A DNA stretch of 51,349 bases from DSOI01 sp041394885 (GCA_041394885.1 JAWKHI010000048.1:1-51349), one strand, 5' to 3'; positions 1 to 8,494 are shown, counted from the first letter of the stretch. Translations and numbers: made by a program. The notes: generated by a model not told the origin, from the letters alone.

Positions 1-1
1 T

Positions 2-619
2 GGGGGAATAGGAAGTGATCCATGTGCAGATGGTAATACGTCTACGCCGCAGTGTGGTAGTCAGGTTCAGTACAGCGGAGGCCCGATCAGTGTCGGCATT
101 AGGACCTCTCCCATACGGGTAACAAACCCTTCCGCCAATTGGAGCGAGGCCCTCGGTCAGTTAGGGGCCGCCCGGAATCGAGTCAGCAATATGGTCTTCC
201 GGCAATCCTGCACCGATACTCTTGCAGCTGTTGGGGTCAGTCCAGCACAGGTTGTTCAGGCGGCGGCCTCTGCTACATTTAGCGACGCTCTGACGAGTGC
301 TGACCTGCGATCATCGCTCTACGCCAACACGGCTGCCGCCACCTCTGCTAGTTCTGCATTTGGGAACCAAACCATAGCACAATGGTTTTCCTCCGACGCA
401 AGTGTCATGGCGGCTGCGGCACTTAAGGGTCAATCTGTCTATTTCCGATTTCAAGGTGTCGATCGATCCGATATCCTCTACAACTCCTCGAAGCTAATCC
501 ACGAACTTCTTCACAACATCACTGGGCTGACCGACGATCAAATTGGAGATCGGCTCGGCATTCCCGAACATCTGCGAAGCGAGTGGATAACCTCTAGAAT
601 CTACGATGACTGCTTCTGA
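2..619 (+). CDS. C-terminal end of an RHS/polymorphic-toxin-like protein with a HELLH zincin motif (5' end outside window)
   Basis: The reading frame is open from the first bases of the window, so the ATG at 191 is probably internal and this is the 3' end of a larger gene. The stretch after the open edge is Gly/Ser/Cys-rich, like the variable tips of RHS-repeat proteins. Near the C terminus is H-E-L-L-H followed by a conserved-looking NITGLTDDQI stretch. HExxH is the zinc-binding signature of zincin metallopeptidases. I infer a peptidase-like effector tip; no RHS core is visible here, so the family call is an inference. Base composition is lower in G+C than the rest of the window. The gene overlaps the next one by 14 bases. 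Confidence 0.55.
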   Translation, partial: GGIGSDPCADGNTSTPQCGSQVQYSGGPISVGIRTSPIRVTNPSANWSEALGQLGAARNRVSNMVFRQSCTDTLAAVGVSPAQVVQAAASATFSDALTSADLRSSLYANTAAATSASSAFGNQTIAQWFSSDASVMAAAALKGQSVYFRFQGVDRSDILYNSSKLIHELLHNITGLTDDQIGDRLGIPEHLRSEWITSRIYDDCF

Positions 620-1283
620 AAACCTCGAGCACAGAGGACTCGAATTCCGTACTGACAGACGACACGTCTTCAGTGTCTCGTCGGAGCATCGAAGCGGCCG
701 TCCAGCGTCTCATGGCTGGATAGCGCGATTGCTAGCAGCCTCGTACTTCATGCTGATGGCTTCGGCTTCTGCGGCACGCCTCACTATTATTGTCGTTGAT
801 GCGTATGGAAGTCCGATAACATCCGGAGTCAGCGCAACTCTGAGCACTTCACAAGGTGAGACTCAGGAACGGATCGGTGGAACGCCTATCGACTTCGACA
901 ATCTGAAGATAGGCGCATACCGCTTAGTGCTGACCTGCCTTGGGTTTACTAACGCAGAGCGAACTATTAGAGTGTCGGCTTCTGACGTCGTTCGAATCGG
1001 TCTGATACTCGGGAAGGTTGGAGACTCAGGGTCCAGCTGGCCCTCAGTGACCGGTAGCGTACAGGAGTGCAGCGAACGGACGGGGATGTGGGTGAAACTC
1101 GTCGGAATCTACTCGGACCAGGTGTTCAGTGCACCCGTGTCGAAGGGGTGCACATTCAGAATAAAGGACGTCGACGGCGGCACTTATGTTGCGATGCTCT
1201 TACGTGGGGGTGAGCTGCTCGATAGCACCACGGTTAGAATCACAGAGGAAGTAAGACGTGTGACATTTCGGCCTCGACGTTGA
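606..1283 (+). CDS. Small secreted protein with carboxypeptidase-regulatory-like domain
   Basis: 225 codons, starting inside the end of the upstream toxin-like gene (14-base overlap), which suggests translational coupling. After about 45 polar residues comes a hydrophobic stretch (IARLLAASYFMLMASASA) that resembles a signal peptide, so the real start may be later than 606. Residues about 58-140 resemble a carboxypeptidase-D regulatory-like beta-sandwich: TIIVVDAYGSPI, then a GAYRLVLTCLGF segment. The remainder is a second beta-rich segment with two Cys. Position right behind a putative toxin tip would fit an accessory or immunity role, but that is only positional inference. G+C is low, as in the preceding gene. 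Confidence 0.5.
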   Translation: MTASENLEHRGLEFRTDRRHVFSVSSEHRSGRPASHGWIARLLAASYFMLMASASAARLTIIVVDAYGSPITSGVSATLSTSQGETQERIGGTPIDFDNLKIGAYRLVLTCLGFTNAERTIRVSASDVVRIGLILGKVGDSGSSWPSVTGSVQECSERTGMWVKLVGIYSDQVFSAPVSKGCTFRIKDVDGGTYVAMLLRGGELLDSTTVRITEEVRRVTFRPRR

Positions 1284-1804
1284 CCGACTCATGAATGACA
1301 ACGGCCCCTTCATATCGCATTTGCGGGTCAGGCTCCGTACCGGCTATGTACCGGCTACAAAGGGTCGACGTCTTCGCATCGAGCAAGAGTGATCTCGCAG
1401 AAAGTCCTGCGCTCGAATACTTCAGGATCTACCAGAGCTTGTTTCCAGAACACGAAGGGACGTTGCATCTAAGAAACAATCATTGGTTGCGGAGCGATTC
1501 GGGCTATCCATTCGCAAATCCTTTTGTTCCGTACGCAGAGGCGCCCGAAGAGGACACGCTCCGCCAGACATGCACTCTGCGCTGCGGAAAATGGGGCGGA
1601 ACTCCGAAATGCGTCCTCGGAGTTTAGCGAAGCTCCGGGGCCGGACTTGGCCGCTCGGCAAGACCGGACAGGTGCGGGAGGCCTTATCGGCACGCAGCCG
1701 GGTACGCTTTCATGCTCCGAACCCATCAAGTCCTAACGGACCGTCAAGGGGGGGCGCCGACTGCATCCTGCTGATTCAAAGATGGATGTATCTACTTTGA
1801 ATTC
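1284..1804. other. Gene-poor stretch between toxin-like genes and tRNA-Ser
   Basis: No confident gene is present apart from the doubtful ORF at 1295-1627. A 7-bp inverted repeat, ACTCCGA/TCGGAGT with a 9-base loop, lies at 1601-1623 and could be a weak terminator, although no T-tract follows. The stretch ends directly at the CCA end of the minus-strand tRNA-Ser. Confidence 0.4.
1295..1627 (+). CDS. Doubtful small ORF, unknown
   Basis: 110 codons starting 11 bases after the previous gene. I recognise no domain. Coding support is weak: several frames overlap between 1420 and 1800 on both strands with none clearly better. It could be a gene remnant in the accessory stretch next to the tRNA. Confidence 0.2.
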   Translation: MTTAPSYRICGSGSVPAMYRLQRVDVFASSKSDLAESPALEYFRIYQSLFPEHEGTLHLRNNHWLRSDSGYPFANPFVPYAEAPEEDTLRQTCTLRCGKWGGTPKCVLGV

Positions 1805-1894
1805 TGGCGGTGAGGGTGGGATTCGAACCCACGGATACCTTTCGGCATCAACGGTTTTCGAGACCGCCCGATTCAACCACTCTCGCACCTCACC
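1805..1894 (-). tRNA. tRNA-Ser (anticodon CGA)
   Basis: Read on the minus strand the molecule starts GGTGAGG, which pairs with CCTCACC at the 3' end, and is followed by discriminator G and an encoded CCA. The anticodon loop CTCGAAA gives anticodon CGA (codon UCG). A long class II variable arm (GATGCC-GAAA-GGTATC) and a T arm containing GGTTCGAATCC are visible, as expected for serine tRNA. A TATGAT hexamer lies just upstream on the minus strand (1913-1918). Confidence 0.96.
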
Positions 1895-1988
1895 GGACAC
1901 GGCTCACTATCGATCATATCATCCCCTCACCGCCCGGAGATCCCGCTCCCGCGTGGAATCCCTCAGAGCCAACCGAACCGCCCGTGCG

Positions 1989-3110
1989 TCAATCCACCCA
2001 GACCCGTTCCACACGCGGACCGATCCCGCACAACACGCTATAGGAAATCGTTCCCGCCATCCGGGCCACCTGTTGCGCATCCTGGACGCACGCGCCCACT
2101 TCTCCAATGATCGTCACCGCATCGCCCGGCCGCAGCGATGGCGCCCGCGTCAGATCGATCGTCGTCACATCCATCGACACCGCTCCCAATATCGGCGCGA
2201 ATTCTCCACCCGCGATCACTCGCCCACGATTCCCCAACCGGTGCGGCACGCCGTCGGCGTAGCCCGCCGCCACAATCCCGATCCGCATCGGCTTGTCCGC
2301 CGCGTACATCGCGCCATACCCCACCCGCGCGCCCGCCTCCACGTCCTTCACCGCCAGCAACGACGCTTTCCAGGAGAGCGCCGGAAGCACATGCAAACGG
2401 TTCGCCGGCGGCGTCTCGCCGGCCCGCACTCTTACTGGCGACACATATCCGTAGATGGCGTGCCCTGGCCGCACCATCGTCGCCATCACGCCCGCTCCGG
2501 CGCACCGCCGGTAGGCGAAGGCCGTCGTCGCTTCCAGGTGGAGGTACCGCGGCGCGAATGGCAGCGCGGAGCGCATCTCCTCGAACGCCTCGATCTGTTC
2601 TCCGGTCTGCGAGCCGGCATAGTCGGCCGCCGAGGCAAAGTGCGTCATCAAGCCTTCGAACGACGCCGCACCGCCCGCGGCCACCGCCCGCGCAATCGCG
2701 GCCGCCCCGGAACGTGAACCCAACCGGCCCATCCCGCTATCGATCTTCAAGTGGTAAGGCTGTCCCCCGCCGATGCGCGCCCAATCCGCGATCTCGCCGA
2801 TATCGTGAATCGCCGGTGTCAGCCGATGTTCCGCCATCGCCGCGCCCGAGAGCGCCACCGAATCCGCCATCACCAGTATCCGCGGACTCACCAGCCCAGC
2901 CCGCCGCAACGCCACGCCCTCTTCGGCTCCCGACACCGCCAGCCACCGCGCCCCTTCGGCGCAAACCGCGCGGCTTACCTCCACCGCCCCATGTCCGTAT
3001 GCGTCCGCCTTCACCACCGCGCAAACCTCGGATCCCCCGGCCAGACCGCGCACCGCGCGGTAGTTGGCCGCCAGGCGAGACCGCGAGATTTCCACCCAAC
3101 TCCGCTTCAT
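1989..3110 (-). CDS. alr: Alanine racemase
   Basis: 373 aa, the normal length for Alr. It interconverts L- and D-alanine with pyridoxal phosphate in the cytoplasm, supplying D-Ala for peptidoglycan. The PLP lysine is K34 in the signature VVKADAYGHG. The second-domain catalytic tyrosine lies in the VGYGAMY segment, followed by IVAAGYADGVPH, the typical substrate-site stretch, and a VSMDVTTID segment near the C terminus. The start codon overlaps the stop of the upstream glycosyltransferase (ATGA, 3107-3110), so it is the last gene of the glycosyltransferase operon and probably translationally coupled. Its link to cell-wall supply fits an envelope polysaccharide operon. Confidence 0.95.
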   Translation of the reverse strand: MKRSWVEISRSRLAANYRAVRGLAGGSEVCAVVKADAYGHGAVEVSRAVCAEGARWLAVSGAEEGVALRRAGLVSPRILVMADSVALSGAAMAEHRLTPAIHDIGEIADWARIGGGQPYHLKIDSGMGRLGSRSGAAAIARAVAAGGAASFEGLMTHFASAADYAGSQTGEQIEAFEEMRSALPFAPRYLHLEATTAFAYRRCAGAGVMATMVRPGHAIYGYVSPVRVRAGETPPANRLHVLPALSWKASLLAVKDVEAGARVGYGAMYAADKPMRIGIVAAGYADGVPHRLGNRGRVIAGGEFAPILGAVSMDVTTIDLTRAPSLRPGDAVTIIGEVGACVQDAQQVARMAGTISYSVLCGIGPRVERVWVD

Positions 3111-4186
3111 CGGGTCAATTCCGCCAGCAGCTTCTCATACGACGCCGTCACCGAATCCCAGCTATAGCGCTCGGCGATCCGCGCCGCCGCCCTGGTCCGG
3201 TAGGCATCCCGCTCGCCATCGGTCATCTCGAGCACGCGCCGCATCGTCTCCTCCAGCGTATCGTGCCGGAACGGGATGCCCGCATCGCCCGCCACCTCGG
3301 CGTTCTCCGGCGTGTCCAGGTAGAGCGTCAGTGCGCCGCGGCCCATCGATTCAATCAGCGCTGGATGCGTCCCGCCTACTTCGGTGGCATGCACGTAGGC
3401 GAAGGAATGGCTCGACAACTCGCGATAGCCCTCGCCGTAGATCGCCCCCGGCAGCACCACGCGTGGGTCCTTGGTGTCGCGAACGCGAGCGATGTAGCCA
3501 GCCGCGTAGGGGGCATCGCCCACCAGCGCCAATCGGATCGGCGTCTCCACCCGCTCGAAGGCTTCGCGCACCAAAAGAGCATTGTTTTCCGGCTCCATCC
3601 GGCTCACGTACAGAAAATAGCGGCCGCTGGAGAGCCCAAGCCGGTCGAGCGCCGCCGTGCTTTGGACGCGTTGGCAGTCGGCCCCATAGGGGATGAAGGT
3701 CGTCTTCTTGCCGTATCGCTGTTGATAATACTCGGCGATCCGCTCGGCGTCGCTCACCACCGCATTCGGGCAAATCGTCGACAGGCGCTCCCCGAGCTGA
3801 TACCACGCCCGCCCCATCCAGTTCCACTTTTTGCGGTTGCGCTCGAGCCCGTCCACGTTCAGCGCAACCGGTATCCCCGCCACCCGTGGCATCCACGTGA
3901 AGATCGCATTGGCCGCGTTGCAGTAAAGCGCCGCGTCCTGCCGCCGCAGCAGCAGATGCAGCGTGGAAAGCAAGGTGTGCGCCACCGTGTCCAGATACTT
4001 GTGCCGTATGGTGGGGAGCGTCACCAGATCCACACCCCTGTAGCGGGCTTCCTCGTGCCGCTGGCGGCAGTAGACGGTGACGGAGTGGCCGCGCTCCACC
4101 AGACGCGTGGACAACTCTTCCGCGAAGGTTTCGAATCCGCCGTATCGCGCCGGGATGCCCCGCGTCCCAACCAGTGCGATCCGCAC
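3107..4186 (-). CDS. Glycosyltransferase with DUF1972 N-terminal domain (GT4-like, rhamnosyltransferase-type)
   Basis: 359 aa. The N terminus MRIALVGTRGIPARYGGFET is the DUF1972 signature found at the front of GT4/GT-B rhamnosyltransferase-like enzymes. The C-terminal half holds the donor-binding Rossmann half: YLYVSRMEPENN, LALVGDAPY, then an E-rich segment ALIESMGRGA matching the EX7E region of GT4 enzymes. It probably transfers an activated hexose or deoxyhexose to a lipid-linked or surface glycan in the cytoplasm; the sugar cannot be read from the sequence. It is separated by 4 bases from the upstream GT2 gene and overlaps alr by 4, so it is an internal operon gene. Confidence 0.88.
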   Translation of the reverse strand: MRIALVGTRGIPARYGGFETFAEELSTRLVERGHSVTVYCRQRHEEARYRGVDLVTLPTIRHKYLDTVAHTLLSTLHLLLRRQDAALYCNAANAIFTWMPRVAGIPVALNVDGLERNRKKWNWMGRAWYQLGERLSTICPNAVVSDAERIAEYYQQRYGKKTTFIPYGADCQRVQSTAALDRLGLSSGRYFLYVSRMEPENNALLVREAFERVETPIRLALVGDAPYAAGYIARVRDTKDPRVVLPGAIYGEGYRELSSHSFAYVHATEVGGTHPALIESMGRGALTLYLDTPENAEVAGDAGIPFRHDTLEETMRRVLEMTDGERDAYRTRAAARIAERYSWDSVTASYEKLLAELTR

Positions 4187-4190
4187 GCCT

Positions 4191-5243
4191 CTACCGGCTG
4201 GCCGAGCCCACCGCCGTCCTCACCGCGGCCTTGCGCGGCTTGGGCGCGGGGAAACTGACCGGCTTGTAGGAAAACCACGACGCCATGTACTCATCGCTCG
4301 CCCGCACCCGGGCCATGATCTTACGCCGCTTCTCGAGGAATCGCCCAAAATTCCGGAACAGGTAGCGGAACGCACCGAGCGAACTGTGCTCCCGCACCAG
4401 GCAGCACACCAGCACAACCAGGTCCCGCGCGGTGATCGAGAGGCCGTTCCGCCAGTACACCCCGGGCGTGATGTTCTTGATGCGCATCAGGAAGCGGTTC
4501 TTCACCGAATGCATGTTGATTTCCGGCGGAAGCGCGCGCCGGTTTCCAGGCAGCACGCTGCGCACGTGATAGCCCCGCGCGCGCGGCGTGTACAGACACT
4601 TCCATCCGAACAACTGCGCCCGCCACGCCACGTCGGCGTCTTCGCGGTAGACGAAGAAATCGGGATCGAAGAATTCTCCGTCGATCGCGGTGTCTTCGAT
4701 CATCGTTCGCCGGTAGAGCGCCGCCGCCGCCGTCGCCCCGAACACGTACTCCGGTTCGGTGTAGTGGCCGCTATCGATCTCCTGGCTGCCGCGATCGAGG
4801 TGCCGCAGCATCGGTGTGAAAAAGATCCCCGTTGAATCCACGCGCTGCTCGTCGGGAATCTCGAAGCTGGACTTGATCGTCAACAGCTTCCCGCACACCG
4901 TGCCCACCTTGTCATCGGCTTCCCCGGCCGCCACCAATTCACCGACAAAGTCATTCAATAGCAGAACGTCTGGATTCAACGTCAGCACCCAACGCCCGCT
5001 CGACAGCGCGATCGCCTGATTCTGCGCCGCGGCGAATCCGATATTCTCCTGGTGGGATATGATCCGGCACCGGCCATCGAACTGCTCCAGGATATCGGTC
5101 GTCCCGTCGGTGGAGGCGTTGTCGATTACCACGATCTCGATATTTGGGTGACCCTGCGAAAGAACCGACTCGAGGCAACGGCGGATAAACCGGCCGCTGT
5201 TGTATGTCACCACCGTTACAGAAACCTGCGCGTTTGAGGCCAT
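4191..5243 (-). CDS. Glycosyltransferase family 2
   Basis: 350 aa. GT-A fold GT2 enzyme: N-terminal VSVTVVTYNSGRFI, then VVIDNASTDGT, the acidic metal site as LNPDVLL, and a later YREDADVAWRAQLFGW segment with the typical ED base region. This pattern is that of rhamnosyltransferase-like GT2 proteins that build O-antigen or exopolysaccharide. The C-terminal third is basic (lipid or membrane contact likely), with no clear transmembrane helix. A 33-base gap separates it from the upstream gene; 4 bases separate it from the next. The donor sugar is not predictable. Confidence 0.9.
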   Translation of the reverse strand: MASNAQVSVTVVTYNSGRFIRRCLESVLSQGHPNIEIVVIDNASTDGTTDILEQFDGRCRIISHQENIGFAAAQNQAIALSSGRWVLTLNPDVLLLNDFVGELVAAGEADDKVGTVCGKLLTIKSSFEIPDEQRVDSTGIFFTPMLRHLDRGSQEIDSGHYTEPEYVFGATAAAALYRRTMIEDTAIDGEFFDPDFFVYREDADVAWRAQLFGWKCLYTPRARGYHVRSVLPGNRRALPPEINMHSVKNRFLMRIKNITPGVYWRNGLSITARDLVVLVCCLVREHSSLGAFRYLFRNFGRFLEKRRKIMARVRASDEYMASWFSYKPVSFPAPKPRKAAVRTAVGSASR

Positions 5244-5276
5244 GCGTTTGGAAGGGTCGATTCTTGTTTTCTTTCT

Positions 5277-6203
5277 TTAATTCAACTGTCTGGCGCGTCG
5301 AGCGCCGCCATCCAAGCACTCCGGACCACAAAAAAGCACCGCTCCAGCCAAGCGGACTACCGCACCGTATCCGCCCCCGGCCGCCAACAACATCCGAACG
5401 GCGCCGCCCAGAGCAACTGACGCCGCCGTAGCTCGTAAACCCCAAAAGCCAAAGTGTTTGGCGGCGTACAACAAGAGGTTACCATACCAGAAATAGCGCC
5501 GTTCGCGCTCCCCGATCGAGGGTATCGAGTGCCCCCCCGAATGAGTGCCCCACACCGAAGGAGTGTAGATGGCGGCGTAGCCCGCCTCGTGCGTGCGTTT
5601 CATGAAATCGACATCCTCGAACCACAACGGGTGGAACCGTTGGTCGAAACCGCCCAGCCGTTCCCATAAATCGCGCCGAAACAATAGCAAAGCGCCCGCC
5701 GGTTGTTCCACCCTCTGCGTTTGCTCCAGGTTCAGATCCGCGCACCGGTAGCGCCGGTTCACCGGATTGCCCGGCCACAACCGGTTCACGCCCAGTGACT
5801 CGAACGACAGCGCGGCCGGACCCGGAAATCGCCGAACCGTGAATCCCTCCTGCGCCTTCCCGGCCCCATCGGCCAGTTTGCCCGCCGCGGCTGCGATGCC
5901 GGGCCTGCGGCACGCCTGCACCAAATCGTCCACGGGAGTCTGCAAGATCACGTCCGGATTCAGCAGCAGGATCATCTCCGCCGCCGACGCCACCACGCCC
6001 TGATTGGCTGCCGCCGCAAAACCTCGATTGCGCGCGTTGGCGATCACCGTCGCGCCCGGAAAGGCCCGCGCCTTCGCCACGCTGTCATCGCCGGAGGCAT
6101 TGTCCACCACCACCACCCGATCCACGCACGGCGCCGCCGCCGCCAGACACCCCCCGATGCAGTCCGCCGAGTTGTATGTGACGATCACCGCGGCGGTTGT
6201 CAC
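5277..6203 (-). CDS. Glycosyltransferase family 2 with C-terminal hydrophobic segments
   Basis: 308 aa from the GTG at 6203 (protein begins VTTAAVIVTYNS). A longer open frame extends to 6626, but its N-terminal part is arginine-rich noise lying on top of the upstream gene, and the GTG overlaps that gene's TGA exactly (GTGA, 6200-6203). Motifs: VVVVDNASGDD, metal site LLNPDVIL, and FEDVDFMKRTHEAGY with the catalytic ED region. Residues about 245-300 contain two hydrophobic stretches that may anchor it to the inner membrane. A rhamnosyltransferase-like GT2 in the same envelope polysaccharide operon. Confidence 0.88.
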   Translation of the reverse strand: MTTAAVIVTYNSADCIGGCLAAAAPCVDRVVVVDNASGDDSVAKARAFPGATVIANARNRGFAAAANQGVVASAAEMILLLNPDVILQTPVDDLVQACRRPGIAAAAGKLADGAGKAQEGFTVRRFPGPAALSFESLGVNRLWPGNPVNRRYRCADLNLEQTQRVEQPAGALLLFRRDLWERLGGFDQRFHPLWFEDVDFMKRTHEAGYAAIYTPSVWGTHSGGHSIPSIGERERRYFWYGNLLLYAAKHFGFWGLRATAASVALGGAVRMLLAAGGGYGAVVRLAGAVLFCGPECLDGGARRARQLN

Positions 6204-7201
6204 ACGATTCGCCCTTCGGTGAGCAGAAAGTAGAGCCGCCAGTAGCCGTCGGCGCCACCTTCGCGCTGTAGTTCGAGGATCCGGGCCTGCTCGGCGGCGA
6301 ACAGGCGGTCCGGCTCGCCCCGATTCCGAAAATGCGGAAAACGTCCGCGGGCCGCCAAGCCTTCGTGCTTTCCCCGCCACCAGCTTTGCAGTCCCTTCCG
6401 GCCCGCGTGGCGCCACGCCAACGCGCCCCACAACAACTGCCCCACCAGGATGCTCCACCCGGCCCGCGACAACCAACCGTTGGGACGATACTTCCACACC
6501 AGCAACATTTGGTTGCGCGCAATCAGACGCACCGTCTCCGGGTTCCACACCCCGAGCGTGGCGCTGCCCCAGTGCCCTGCCACCGCATCGGGAACGTAGA
6601 CGCCCGCGCACCCCGCCAGCGCGCATCGTATGCCTAAGTCCGCGTCTTCCAGATAACTGCCGAACTGCTCGTCGAGCATTCCCACGCGGTCAAATAGCGT
6701 CCGCCGGAACAGCGCCGCCGTCATCGGGGCGGACCATATCTCCCCTCCTCGATTCCACACAGGCGCATCCGCTTTGCCCGCCGCGCATCGCCACGCCGTA
6801 CGCGCGCTCGACACCAGATCGTAGGATCCATCGAGCAACGCCGCGCGCGACAAACTCCGCAGCTTGGGCGCCGCGAACCACGCTCCGCCGCCAGCCATGG
6901 CCGCGACGAGTTTCTCGAGCCACGCGGCGTCCAGTTCCACGTCGTTATTGATGATCGCCACCAGGGGGGTCCGCGAGTCCCGGATGCCTGTGTTCACCGC
7001 GGCCGCGAATCCCATGTTGCTCCCCATCGCGATCACGTCGCAGCCTGCAGTCCGCGCCGCCTCCGCGCTTCCGTCCGACGATCCGTTGTCCACTACTAGA
7101 ATCCGCTCCGGCTGCAAACGCTGGCTCCGGAGATCGTCGATCACGCGCGCCAGCCTCGCGCCTCCGTTCCAATTCGGAATGAGCGCCGTCACCCCACTCA
7201 T
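6200..7201 (-). CDS. Glycosyltransferase family 2
   Basis: 333 aa. GT2 motifs in order: VTALIPNWNGG, LVVDNGSSDGS, the acidic site IINNDVELD, and YLEDADLGIRCALAG. This is the rhamnosyl/mannosyl-type GT2 arrangement. The C-terminal part (ARNQMLLVWKYRP) resembles the membrane-proximal region of these enzymes. The ATG at 7201 overlaps the upstream TGA by 4 bases and the stop overlaps the downstream GTG by 4 bases, so three GT2 genes are fused into one coupled block. Acceptor and sugar unknown. Confidence 0.9.
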   Translation of the reverse strand: MSGVTALIPNWNGGARLARVIDDLRSQRLQPERILVVDNGSSDGSAEAARTAGCDVIAMGSNMGFAAAVNTGIRDSRTPLVAIINNDVELDAAWLEKLVAAMAGGGAWFAAPKLRSLSRAALLDGSYDLVSSARTAWRCAAGKADAPVWNRGGEIWSAPMTAALFRRTLFDRVGMLDEQFGSYLEDADLGIRCALAGCAGVYVPDAVAGHWGSATLGVWNPETVRLIARNQMLLVWKYRPNGWLSRAGWSILVGQLLWGALAWRHAGRKGLQSWWRGKHEGLAARGRFPHFRNRGEPDRLFAAEQARILELQREGGADGYWRLYFLLTEGRIV

Positions 7202-7890
7202 GAGCCGAAGCGCTCACGGCCCCGCCGGAACCGCTTGCGCACCAGAAACCACAAGTTATGAAAACCGTCTCGCCACGGGTTCAACTTGATTTCGCCCAGC
7301 CGGGACGAATATTGAATCGGAATCTCCTGGAACCGCGCGCCGTTGCGCAGCGCCTCCACTTTGATCTCTTCCGAGAACGCCATGCCGTCGGATTCGAGCA
7401 CCATGTCTTTGAGGATCGACCGCCGAAACACCCACATGCCGGATTGGGAATCCCGCACCCAACGGAAGAACAACATCGACGTCGCCAGCGACAACACCCA
7501 GTTGCCGAACTTGTGTTTGAAGCTCATCGCCTGTCGGTCCCGCACCGGAAACCGCGAGGCGTTCAGAAAATCCACTTCCAGATGAAGGAAGCACTCGAGC
7601 AGGTACGAAATCGCGTCCGGCGGATAGCTGTGATCGCCGTCGAGGGTGATCAGGACGTCGCCGGTGGCTTGCCGGAACCCCGTTTTGTATGACCGCCCGT
7701 ACCCCCGCACGTCCTCGCGGATCACGTGCGCGCCCAGGGACCGCGCCACCTCCGGCGTCCGGTCCGTGGATCGGTTGTCCACCACGATCACCTGATCCAC
7801 GAACTCGGGCATCCGCCTCAGCACCTTTTCAATCCCTTGCTCCTCGTTGAGACAAGGGATGATCACCGTGATCTTCTGGCCTTTGTACAA
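7198..7890 (-). CDS. Polyprenyl-phosphate mannosyltransferase-like GT2 (DPM1 type)
   Basis: 230 aa, first gene of the operon. The start appears to be TTG at 7890 (protein reads xYKGQKITVIIPCLNEE). Motifs: VVDNRSTDRT, then TLDGDHSYPP with the DxD-like metal site, and the C-terminal RLGEIKLNPWRDG typical of dolichyl/polyprenyl-phosphate hexose synthases. The protein lacks the C-terminal transmembrane pair of larger DPM/ArnC-like proteins. Likely role: charging a polyprenyl phosphate with a sugar at the inner face of the cytoplasmic membrane, giving the donor for later steps. It is divergent from the gene at 7947 with 56 bases between. Confidence 0.88.
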   Translation of the reverse strand: MYKGQKITVIIPCLNEEQGIEKVLRRMPEFVDQVIVVDNRSTDRTPEVARSLGAHVIREDVRGYGRSYKTGFRQATGDVLITLDGDHSYPPDAISYLLECFLHLEVDFLNASRFPVRDRQAMSFKHKFGNWVLSLATSMLFFRWVRDSQSGMWVFRRSILKDMVLESDGMAFSEEIKVEALRNGARFQEIPIQYSSRLGEIKLNPWRDGFHNLWFLVRKRFRRGRERFGS

Positions 7891-7934
7891 ACTGATATTG
7901 TACTGGGTCCGACTTTTCCAATCCCGCGCGCGTC

Positions 7935-7949
7935 TACTATGAAGCTATG
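7935..7949 (+). promoter_or_regulatory. -10 hexamer placed for a leaderless transcript
   Basis: TACTAT at 7935-7940 ends exactly 6 bases before the ATG at 7947. With usual sigma70 spacing the first transcribed base would be the A of the start codon. No Shine-Dalgarno sequence fits in between. No good -35 is visible. Confidence 0.4.
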
Positions 7950-8456
7950 CGCCGTTTCGCCGTTCCGCTGTTTCTGATCGCCGCCGTCCTCTCCGCCGCC
8001 GATCTTGCCTCCGTGCGGTCTGTCTACTTCATGCCGATGTCGAACGGGCTCGACCAGTACCTCGCCAACCGCATGACCGCGGAAGGGATGTTCACCGTCG
8101 TCACGGACCCCAAGAAGGCCGACGCCGTGTTTACAGACCAGATCGGCCTTTCGTTCGAAGACCGTCTGGCCGAGCTTCTCAAGGTCGATGAGCCCCCGGT
8201 GGAAGACAAGGACGGCGAAAGCAAGGACAAGAAGAAAGACGAGTTCGACGAGCGGCAGGGAAAGATCGGCCAGGGCTACGCGGCCCGGTTCTCTACCTTC
8301 AGCCGCGGCAAGGGCAACGTCTTTCTGGTCGACGTGAAGAGCCACCACGTGCTGTGGTCCGTGTTTCAGCGGCCCAAGCAAACTACGCCCGAACAACTCG
8401 ACAAGACGTCCGGCCAGATCGTGAGCCAACTGAAGAAAGCCAGCTCTCCCAGGTAG
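7947..8456 (+). CDS. Small secreted protein, unknown function
   Basis: 169 aa. Residues 1-19 (MRRFAVPLFLIAAVLSAAD) form a clear signal peptide. The mature part begins with a beta/alpha segment (SVRSVYFMPMSNGLDQYLANRM) followed by TDPKKADAVFTDQIG, a pattern like small periplasmic proteins that compute a domain of the TolB-N/CsgG-like fold, then a highly charged Lys/Asp/Glu linker at about 88-108 and a final beta segment with VDVKSHHVLWS. I do not recognise a named family. It is 50 bases upstream of the PIG-L gene on the same strand and divergent from the glycosyltransferase operon. Export to the periplasm is the only function I would defend. Confidence 0.75.
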   Translation: MRRFAVPLFLIAAVLSAADLASVRSVYFMPMSNGLDQYLANRMTAEGMFTVVTDPKKADAVFTDQIGLSFEDRLAELLKVDEPPVEDKDGESKDKKKDEFDERQGKIGQGYAARFSTFSRGKGNVFLVDVKSHHVLWSVFQRPKQTTPEQLDKTSGQIVSQLKKASSPR

Positions 8457-8494
8457 TCCGCCAGATCCGCCCCGCGACGCGTGCCGGGAGGCAA

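Noticed and set aside
1601..1623. ACTCCGA/TCGGAGT hairpin as terminator
   Set aside because: Short stem, long loop, no T-run; recorded only as weak.
2138..4258. Long plus-strand open frame (706 codons) opposite alr and the DUF1972 transferase
   Set aside because: Arg/Pro/Ala/Ser-rich low-complexity translation, no motif; a shadow of high-GC genes on the minus strand.
5277..6626. Longer version of the GT2 gene with start at 6626
   Set aside because: The extra 141 codons overlap the upstream GT2 gene and are Arg/Gly noise; GTG at 6203 overlaps the upstream stop and starts the GT2 fold.
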